Shown: piece by piece, positions 55,314 through 64,000 of the stretch | Numbering within the stretch: position 1 is the first letter of the stretch | Layout of the letters: each line of letters starts with the position of its first letter | NCBI RefSeq assembly: GCF_026151205.1 | Contig: NC_087075.1 | Coordinates: 15,797,571-15,861,570 of the forward strand | Length of the DNA stretch: 64,000 nucleotides | DNA from: Bolinopsis microptera | Taxonomy: Eukaryota > Ctenophora > Tentaculata > Lobata > Bolinopsidae | Direction of reading: 5' to 3' | Position numbers and translations under genes: made by a program | The notes under the pieces: generated by a model | The model's database searches: none | The model's input: only the letters and a program-made list of their open reading frames with translations | What the model was told of the DNA's origin: nothing

Positions 55314-56470
55314 TTAGTTTCTTTTGTAAATATAGGATGCCACATCATTGACGGTATCTGACAGTTTCTTATATAATAATGCACGGACATCATCGTCCAT
55401 CACGTCAAACTCAGGATCATCAACGAAGGAAGTTATTCTGTTTGAAAGCTCCCGCCAATCTCCTTTATAGTCTATGTCCCGTTTCTTCTTTCTTTTATCC
55501 CCATTTCCTCCAACCTCATCATCTTCTACTTCTTCATCCTCGTCTTCTGATGCTGGATAATCGCAGCATTTGTTTACATCTGCATCAGCTGGCCATATCC
55601 CAATATCACTTCCTGCAAAAATAATATCGGATTTTATATTTTGACTATTATAAGAATTGGAAGCAAAGCAATAGGGAAAACCTGGCAAACCCTGCGGAGA
55701 TGTGATTTATGAGTCTGATGGCAGAGAGTGATAACCCACTTTAACAGACAAAATTATCTTTGTCTTTCCAACCCTGATAACAACCAGGGTCCACACGGAT
55801 ACCTCGCCTCGGAGGTCGAAGTAATGCCCTGCCTTTGATATTGATAATAATATTTACTGTTGGAAACTTCATATTTTCTCTACTAGCAGGCTCCACACCT
55901 CCTACATCGACGCGGACGCACTGCCATAGCACATGAACGAGTTATGAACCTCAATTTTGTCTTGTCTATTCAAATTGGAATGTAAACATGCATACAGATC
56001 AATTTAACAGACCTTTATCTTTTACGAAGAACAGTATGTTTCTGTAATCTTCAGGTAGGTCCTCCCATTGCATTTCATTAAACCATCATCAATAGCTTGA
56101 AAAATATGTCTGCAGGTGCAAGTTGGTCCTCTGATGTTCAGTTGGTGGGGCTCAGACCGGTGAGAGGATTTCACATAGAATACTCCATCAACGACCTTGC
56201 ACACTTTGCTTGACCGTTTACCTTCTAAAATTACTGGCTGTTGTTCAAAAAATCAAACCAAGAGAGAACACATAATATTTTGTCGCTTTATAATTCAAAT
56301 TATTACAAAAAAATACTCGATTCTCCAGAAATTTGCCTTGCACATATTATGTAGTGATATAGCACCAAGTTAGTGTCGTCGTTTTAAGCGGGTTTGAAAC
56401 TTTTAACTCACCCTTATCGTATTTCAGTCGAAGTTTTCTCTTCTTTTTCCACCAATCCCAGAGAAGTTTG
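55314..56470 (-). CDS. Uncharacterised gene, three consecutive 3' exons
   Basis: Exons in order: ~56470-56412 (start uncertain; WDWWKKKRKLRLKYDK, donor GTGAGT), 56233-56013 (acceptor GCCAG, donor GTCTGT), 55612-55314 (acceptor TTTTTGCAG, stop TAA). The first junction (G|TA gives Val) and the second (G|GA gives Gly) fit by phase, but exon 56233-56013 needs a 1-nt frame change at an AAA run near 56073, where the frame ending ..IDDGLMK passes to QWEDLPEDYRNILFFVKDKG. The C-terminal exon has an acidic run SEDEDEEVEDDEVGG, then KRKKKRD, then a helical RALLYKKLSDTVNDV. Frame change may be a homopolymer error or decay. Cys-rich TCTCRH segment in the middle exon. No family recognised. Confidence 0.45.
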
Positions 56471-56519
56471 AGTGGAAGAGTAATTAATGAGGGAAACGTA
56501 GAGTAACACTGATGAAGAC

Positions 56520-59350
56520 AGAGAGTTACCACTAAATGGGAGAGTAACTACTGAGCATGAGGGAAATGTAGAGTATCACTGACGAAGACAGAGAGTTAAT
56601 ACTGAGTGGGAGAATAACTTCTGAAGGAAATGTCTAGAGTAACACTGATGAAGATAGAGAGTTAACACTGATTGGGAGAATAACTACTGAGGGAAAGACA
56701 GAGAAGTTAACAGAGAGTTAACTCTCAGTGTGAGAGTAACTACTGAGTACTGAGGGAAATGTAGAATAACACTGATGAAGACAGAGAGTTAATACTGAGT
56801 GGGAGAGTAGCTACTGAGGGAAATATAGAATAACACTGACGAAGACAGAGAGTTAATACTTAGTGGGAGAATAACTACTGAGCATGAGGGAAATGTAGAG
56901 TATCACTGACAAAGACAGAGAGTTAATACTGAGTGAGGGAATAACTTCTGAAGGAAATGTCTAGAGTAACACTGGTGAAGATAGAGAGTTAACACTGATT
57001 GGGAGAATAACTACTGAGGGAAAGACAGAGAAGTTAACAGAGAGTTAACTCTCAGTGTGAGAGTAACTACTGAGTACTGAGGGAAATGTAGAATAACACT
57101 GACGAAGACAGAGAGTTAATACTGAGTGGAAGAGTAGCTACTGAGGGAAATGTAGAGTATCACTGACGAAGACAGAGAGTTAATACTGAGTGGGAGAATA
57201 ACTGCTGAGGGAAATGTAGAGTAATACTGACGAAGACAGAGAGTTAATACTGAGTGGGAGAATAACTACTGAGGGAAATGTAGAGTAATACTGACGAAGA
57301 CAGAGAGTTAATACTGAGTGGGAGAATAACTACTGAGCAAAATATAGAGTAACACTGACAAAGACAGAGAGTTAACTCTCAGTGTGATAGTAACTACTGA
57401 GGGAAATATAGAGTAACACTGACGAAGACAGAGAGTTAATACTGAGTGGGAGAATAACTAAGATGAGAGAAATGTAGAGTAACACTGATGACGACAGAGA
57501 GTTAAAACTGAGTGAAAGAGTAACTACTGAGAGAAATGTAGAGTTACACTGATAGAGACAGAGAGTTAACTCTCAGTGTGAGAGTAACTATACTGAGGGA
57601 AATGTAGAATAACACTGATGAAGACAGAGAGTTAATACTGAGTGGGAGAGTAGCTACTGAGGGAAATATAATAGAGTAACACTCACGAAGACAGAGAGTT
57701 AATACTGAGTCGAGTGGGAGATTAACTTCTGAAGGAAATGTCTAGAGTAACACTGATGAAGATAGAGAGTTAACACTGATTGGGAGAATAACTACTGAGG
57801 GAAATATAGAGTAACACTGACGAAGACAGAGAGTTAATACTGAGTGGAAGAATAACTGCTGAGAGAAATGTAGAGTAACACTGATGAAGACAGAGAGCTA
57901 GAGTTAATACTGCGTGGGAGAATAACTACTGAGAGAAATGTAGAGTAACACTGATGAAGACAGAGAGTTGATACTGAGTGGGAGAATAATTACTGAGAGA
58001 AATGTAGAGTAATACTGACGAAGACAGAGAGTTAATACTGAGTGGGAGAATAACTACTGAGCGAAATATAGAGTAACACTGACGAAGACAGAGAGTTAAC
58101 TCTCAGTGTGAGAGTAACTACTGAGGGAAATGTAGAATAACACTGATGAAGACAGAGAGTTAATACTGAGTGGGAGAGTAGCTAGTGAGGGAAATATAGA
58201 GTAACACTGACGAAGACAGAGAGTTAACTCTCAGTGTGATAGTAACTACTGAGGGAAATATAGAGTAACACTGACGAAGACAGAGAGTTAATACTGAGTG
58301 GGAGAATAACTAAGATGAGAGAAATGTAGAGTAACACTGATGACGACAGAGAGTTAAAACTGAGTGAAAGAGTAACTACTGAGAGAAATGTAGAGTTACA
58401 CTGATAGAGACAGAGAGTTAACTCTCAGTGTGAGAGTAACTATACTGAGGGAAATGTAGAATAACACTGATGAAGACAGAGAGTTAATACTGAGTGGGAG
58501 AGTAGCTACTGAGGGAAATATAATAGAGTAACACTCACGAAGACAGAGAGTTAATACTGAGTCGAGTGGGAGATTAACTTCTGAAGGAAATGTCTAGAGT
58601 AACACTGATGAAGATAGAGAGTTAACACTGATTGGGAGAATAACTACTGAGGGAAATATAGAGTAACACTGACGAAGACAGAGAGCTAGAGATAATACTG
58701 AGTGGAAGAATAACTGCTGAGAGAAATGTAGAGTAACACTGATGAAGACAGAGAGCTAGAGTTAATACTGAGTGGGAGAATAACTACTGAGAGAAATGTA
58801 GAGTAACACTGATGAAGACAGAGAGTTGATACTGAGTGGGAGAATAATTACTGAGAGAAATGTAGAGTAATACTGACTAAGACAGAGAGTTAATACTGAG
58901 TGGGAGAATAACTACTGAGCGAAATATAGAGTAACACTGACGAAGACAGAGAGTTAACTCTCAGTGTGAGAGTAACTACTGAGGGAAATGTAGAATAACA
59001 CTGATGAAGACAGAGAGTTAATACTGAGTGGGAGAGTAGCTACTGAGGGAAATATAGAGTAACACTGACGAAGACAGAGAGTTAATACTGAGTGGGAGAA
59101 TAACTTCTGAACGAAATGTCTAGAGTAACACTGATGAAGATAGAGAGTTAACACTGATTGGGAGAATAACTACTGAGGGAAATATAGAGTAACACTGATG
59201 AAGACAGAGAGTTAATACTGAGTGGAAGAATAACTGCAGAGAGAAATGTAGAGTAACACTGATGAAGACAGAGAGTTAATACTGAGTGGAAGAGTAACTA
59301 CTGAGAGAAATGTAGAGTAACACTGATGAAGACAGAGAGTGAACAATGAG
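56520..59350 (-). repeat. 2.8-kb VNTR, ~65-bp units with 852-bp higher-order repeat
   Basis: Plus-strand units read GACAGAGAGTTAATACTGAG, TGGGAGAATAACTACTGAGG, GAAATGTAGAGTAACACTGA. A long block near 57364-57850 recurs at 58216-58690 (GTTAACTCTCAGTGTGATAG at 57371 and 58223). On the minus strand each unit carries three pyrimidine-rich CAG sites. The array directly borders the exon at 56412. Confidence 0.92.
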
Positions 59351-59395
59351 TAGGGGGACATAAAATATGAAGTGCATGATAGTTGAATTACTCAC

Positions 59396-59487
59396 ACTGT
59401 AACTTTGATGTTATTCGATGAACCAACAAATCTCACATAGGCACAGAATTTAGTGATCGTTACATCGTTTGCAACACCAATAAAAAC
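59396..59487 (-). CDS. Internal coding exon of an uncharacterised gene
   Basis: A 92-nt minus-strand segment with acceptor ATTTTTCAG and perfect donor GTGAGT, open in one frame only, encoding VFIGVANDVTITKFCAYVRF and a further ten residues. The beta-rich look suggests an extracellular or structural domain, but I do not recognise it. It ends in phase 2. Joining to the exon at 56412 across the VNTR could not be made to fit, so an unseen exon may intervene. Confidence 0.5.
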
Positions 59488-60010
59488 CTGAAAAATGGAA
59501 GTAATGATGTACTATTATCTCTACTATAGTTCAGAGAATTGTTTCTGTCTGTACGACCGCCCACGTGCAAATTAGATGAGAAATAGGAAGTTGCATAGTA
59601 ACCATGGTAACGAAGATTGTTGTTCCCACGTGCACGTGCAAGGATTTGAGAGAGGCATTTTGATCGGTTTTTGTTATTACGTGGTGTTAAGTGCGAGCTA
59701 TATTTTAAGTGCGGCTGTATCTTCGGTTGTGATGAATATTTTTTTGATGCGATAGAAACTGACTACCAAAGAATAGTATTAGCTTCCTCCCTGTGACCAC
59801 GGGTTTTCTAGTATAATTATGTAGGGGACAAGGTTACAACGAAACAGAACATCTTACAATCATCAAAAAGCGAAGATTTTATATCAAGATTAATATACAA
59901 TGTAATATATTATATTTTATATAATATATTGATATTATATAAAGGATCATAGCAAGTATGTTGAACCTGATCATAACAATTTGAGGTTTCAATACTTACG
60001 TCTCACATAC

Positions 60011-60266
60011 CTAAAGCCAGTCAATATCTGTTTCAATGTTTCTATCATGGCAGTCCAGAGTAACTATAGCTGTATTCTCTTGCATGTTTATTATCAGTTT
60101 CGCATCAATGAGGCAGAAGGAAGTCACTGACGAAACGTATGCATTCAGCATTGCACAACTTGCAATGCACCTATTATGTTGGTAACCGTTGATGCTGTCT
60201 GCCAATTCATCACAGCAGATGAAAAAGCACTCGAAACAACAACCATGTAGCTCTTTCAAATTCAAG
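60011..60266 (-). CDS. Cys-rich coding exon of an uncharacterised gene
   Basis: Minus strand, acceptor TTATACAG at 60267-60269, then 85 codons open in one frame only, with Cys clusters (HGCCFECFFICCDE) and a long hydrophilic remainder ending DIDWL. A TAG stop is the last triplet before a donor-like GTATGTGAG. Either this is a terminal exon or the stop is a mutation at the junction. Hypothetical; no domain recognised. Confidence 0.4.
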
Positions 60267-61328
60267 CTGTATAACTATAGTCTATAATGCATATTATAAT
60301 ATGATCTACTGATGCAGGCGAAGCTAGGTCAGGAACGCAGCAATGTGAAGTGTGAACCGACGAAACCGGAAACAGGTAACCAAAGATCTCTGAATTCTCT
60401 GGTCCATTATTCAGTTCTGATGTTTCACACACACATACCTAAAATGAAGTAAATGTTATGAACGGCTATTTTTAAAAGAATACTAGAACTTGTATTATTT
60501 TTCTTCCCAATATAAAGATATACCAGTAGTTTGGCTGTTCAATATATTTTCATATTATATAAGATAACTGTATCGAGTGTACTTCTATATAACAAGAATC
60601 AGCTCTACAAAAGAGAATTGGAGTTGCTAAAAAATAGCAAAAAAAAACAAATACATCTAAGTTGAGGTCAAACACAATGAAAAGTTTTCCAATGTGAAAT
60701 TAATAGAAACATTTCCAACGGAAGTTTTTTAGAGGGTGAGACCTTTTTTAAATAAATTGACTGTCTAAAACAGAATCTAAGTAAACTATAGGTAAAAATA
60801 TAATATTAATCATAAGCTAAAATGTACTAATCTTTGTATTCTAAATGGGGAAAAAGAAGAAACATTGTCAGTCAGTCGAGAAAATTGTCAGTCAGGCTAT
60901 ATGGCAGCTTTGTAGATGTTGTGACTATGCTAGTAGTGGTCCCAGGCTTGCGACTGGAATTGCGGTGTTAAATCGATTTAATGGTACCAACGATCCACCT
61001 CCCACTTGTTGTTTGGTACTTAGCATTAATAGTGTTAGCTGTAGCCATTTATAGCAAGAATCTTAAAACTAAAGGGGATGACAAGGAAAAGAGGAAGGAA
61101 AAAGAATAACGGGACAAACAATTAATTAAAGTATTTATAGGAGCATTAGATATTGTAATTACAAGCTTCAATAATAAATCACTGACTAAAACTTCTAATT
61201 AAAATGACACTTGGTACGCACGCCCATTTTCACTGGTCAGTCTGAACTTCGGTTTAGCACGTTGTACACTTATTCACCTAAGATTCAGAATTTGTTCAGT
61301 TTAGCAGAGTTAGTATATACTGCATAGG
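60267..61328. other. No confident gene
   Basis: A minus-strand acceptor-like TTTTAG near 60440 opens a frame (VCVCETSELNNGPENSEIFG) without a good donor. A 69-codon plus-strand frame starts MGKKKKHCQ at 60845. Neither has supporting homology. Confidence 0.3.
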
Positions 61329-64000
61329 CTCAATAAAATGTGACCTCCAGATCAGTAAAATTAGGGGCGCTGGGAGAGCTGCATAGAGTTCACTAGTATT
61401 TAATATTAGCCTGTACTGGCTCAATAAAATGTGACCTCCAGATCAGTAAAATTAGGGGTGCTGGGAGAGCTGCATAGAGTCCACTAGTATTTAATATTAG
61501 CCTGTACTGGCTCAATAAAATGTGACCTCCAAATCAGTAAAATTAGGGGTGCTGGGAGAGCTGCATAGAGTCCACTAGTATTTAATATTAGCCTGTACTG
61601 GCTCAATAAAATGTGACCTCCAGATCAGTAAAATTAGGGGCGCTGGGAGAGCTGCATAGAGTCCACTAGTATTTAATATTAGCCTGTACTGGCTCAATAA
61701 AATGTGACCTCCAGATCAGTAAAATTAGGGGCGCTGGGAGAGCTGCATAGAGTCCACTAGTATTTAATATTAGCCTGTACTGGCTCAATAAAATGTGACC
61801 TCCAGATCAGTAAAATTAGGGGTGCTGGGAGAGCTGCATAGAGTCCACTAGTATTTAATATTAGCCTGTACTGGCTCAATAAAATGTGACCTCCAGATCA
61901 GTAAAATTAGGGGCGCTGGGAGAGCTGCATAGAGTCCACTAGTATTTAATATTAGCCTGTACTGGCTCAATAAAATGTGACCTCCAGATCAGTAAAATTA
62001 GGGGCGCTGGGAGAGCTGCATAGAGTCCACTAGTATTTAATATTAGCCTGTACTGGCTCAATAAAATGTGACCTCCAGATCAGTAAAATTAGGGGTGCTG
62101 GGAGAGCTGCATAGAGTCCACTAGTATTTAATATTAGCCTGTACTGGCTCAATAAAATGTGACCTCCAGATCAGTAAAATTAGGGGCGCTGGGAGAGCTG
62201 CATAGAGTCCACTAGTATTTAATATTAGCCTGTACTGGCTCAATAAAATGTGACCTCCAGATCAGTAAAATTAGGGGTGCTGGGAGAGCTGCATAGAGTC
62301 CACTAGTATTTAATATTAGCCTGTACTGGCTCAATAAAATGTGACCTCCAGATCAGTAAAATTAGGGGCGCTGGGAGAGCTGCATAGAGTCCACTAGTAT
62401 TTAATATTAGCCTGTACTGGCTCAATAAAATGTGACCTCCAGATCAGTAAAATTAGGGGTGCTGGGAGAGCTGCATAGAGTCCACTAGTATTTAATATTA
62501 GCCTGTACTGGCTCAATAAAATGTGACCTCCAGATCAGTAAAATTAGGGGCGCTGGGAGAGCTGCATAGAGTCCACTAGTATTTAATATTAGCCTGTACT
62601 GGCTCAATAAAATGTGACCTCCAGATCAGTAAAATTAGGGGTGCTGGGAGAGCTGCATAGAGTCCACTAGTATTTAATATTAGCCTGTACTGGCTCAATA
62701 AAATGTGACCTCCAGATCAGTAAAATTAGGGGTGCTGGGAGAGCTGCATAGAGTCCACTAGTATTTAATATTAGCCTGTACTGGCTCAATAAAATGTGAC
62801 CTCCAGATCAGTAAAATTAGGGGTGCTGGGAGAGCTGCATAGAGTCCACTAGTATTTAATATTAGCCTGTACTGGCTCAATAAAATGTGACCTCCAGATC
62901 AGTAAAATTAGGGGCGCTGGGAGAGCTGCATAGAGTCCACTAGTATTTAATATTAGCCTGTACTGGCTCAATAAAATGTGACCTCCAGATCAGTAAAATT
63001 AGGGGCGCTGGGAGAGCTGCATAGAGTCCACTAGTATTTAATATTAGCCTGTACTGGCTCAATAAAATGTGACCTCCAGATCAGTAAAATTAGGGGTGCT
63101 GGGAGAGCTGCATAGAGTCCACTAGTATTTAATATTAGCCTGTACTGGCTCAATAAAATGTGACCTCCAGATCAGTAAAATTAGGGGCGCTGGGAGAGCT
63201 GCATAGAGTCCACTAGTATTTAATATTAGCCTGTACTGGCTCAATAAAATGTGACCTCCAGATCAGTAAAATTAGGGGTGCTGGGAGAGCTGCATAGAGT
63301 CCACTAGTATTTAATATTAGCCTGTACTGGCTCAATAAAATGTGACCTCCAGATCAGTAAAATTAGGGGCGCTGGGAGAGCTGCATAGAGTCCACTAGTA
63401 TTTAATATTAGCCTGTACTGGCTCAATAAAATGTGACCTCCAGATCAGTAAAATTAGGGGTGCTGGGAGAGCTGCATAGAGTCCACTAGTATTTAATATT
63501 AGCCTGTACTGGCTCAATAAAATGTGACCTCCAGATCAGTAAAATTAGGGGTGCTGGGAGAGCTGCATAGAGTCCACTAGTATTTAATATTAGCCTGTAC
63601 TGGCTCAATAAAATGTGACCTCCAGATCAGTAAAATTAGGGGTGCTGGGAGAGCTGCATAGAGTCCACTAGTATTTAATATTAGCCTGTACTGGCTCAAT
63701 AAAATGTGACCTCCAGATCAGTAAAATTAGGGGTGCTGGGAGAGCTGCATAGAGTCCACTAGTATTTAATATTAGCCTGTACTGGCTCAATAAAATGTGA
63801 CCTCCAGATCAGTAAAATTAGGGGTGCTGGGAGAGCTGCATAGAGTCCACTAGTATTTAATATTAGCCTGTACTGGCTCAATAAAATGTGACCTCCAGAT
63901 CAGTAAAATTAGGGGCGCTGGGAGAGCTGCATAGAGTCCACTAGTATTTAATATTAGCCTGTACTGGCTCAATAAAATGTGACCTCCAGATCAGTAAAAT
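61329..64000 (+). repeat. 91-bp satellite, >29 copies, continues beyond the window
   Basis: Exact 91-bp period (CTCAATAAAATGTGACCTCC at 61329, 61420, 61511 and onward). Units are nearly identical; the main variable site is GGGGCGCTG versus GGGGTGCTG. Copy 1 has GAGTTCACT for GAGTCCACT and copy 3 CCTCCAAATC for CCTCCAGATC. No coding frame. Confidence 0.97.

Noticed and set aside
55741-55932. Extra exon between 55612 and 56013 (minus)
   Set aside because: An acceptor-like CAG exists, but the phase from the upstream exon gives a stop after a dozen codons; the intron 56012-55613 joins in phase without it.

Overview
The window is nuclear DNA from an animal, probably an invertebrate, of unidentified species. 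Genes are intron-split with GT..AG splice sites. Two recognisable protein families are animal-typical: a six-EF-hand calbindin/calretinin/secretagogin-type protein and a four-repeat annexin. Telomeric repeats are TTAGGG/CCCTAA. Transposon relics are non-LTR retrotransposons with a C-terminal CCHC motif, a hAT element, mariner-like MITEs and tRNA-derived SINEs. No bacterial operon, rRNA or CRISPR array is seen. Apart from the two named genes, the window is dominated by minisatellites and transposon debris.

Layout. 1-6.5 kb: no host gene; a LINE 3' fragment, a 364-bp foldback, a tRNA-SINE nested among copies of another repeat, and a 53-bp near-perfect palindrome. 7.0-17.5 kb (minus strand): a calbindin-family gene, eight exons reconstructed by splice sites and reading phase, with two candidate alternative last exons (10366-10473 and 7028-7150). 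Its introns hold a dozen different minisatellites, an interstitial telomeric block inside an inverted-repeat-bounded element, and five copies of a 391-bp repeat. 17.5-18.7 kb: intergenic region between divergent genes, with a 17-bp array. 18.7-19.8 kb (plus): a two-exon annexin. 20-53.9 kb: no complete gene seen; a hAT element (21144-22367), a retroelement nuclease-like fragment (29.5 kb), a 2.98-kb element with 42-bp inverted termini (31077-34057), MITEs at 37.1 kb, a G-run array at 40.7-41.6 kb, a 1114-bp tandem duplication ending in a coding exon (44108-44343), and two more LINE fragments. 53901-54000: assembly gap, followed at once by 350 bp of perfect CCCTAA repeats. 55.3-60.3 kb (minus): exons of one or more uncharacterised genes around a 2.8-kb VNTR. 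61.3-64 kb: a 91-bp satellite running off the window.

The most unusual signal cuts across these regions. Short GTTACC/GGTAAC-containing sequences, often near-palindromes resembling the RFX X-box, occur (i) as 18-45 bp insertions flanked by 8-18 bp direct duplications, including one inside a LINE coding region whose uninterrupted counterpart is also in the window, (ii) as the units of many otherwise unrelated minisatellites, and (iii) at junctions of a segmental duplication and against exon borders. This looks like one process that inserts and amplifies such motifs.
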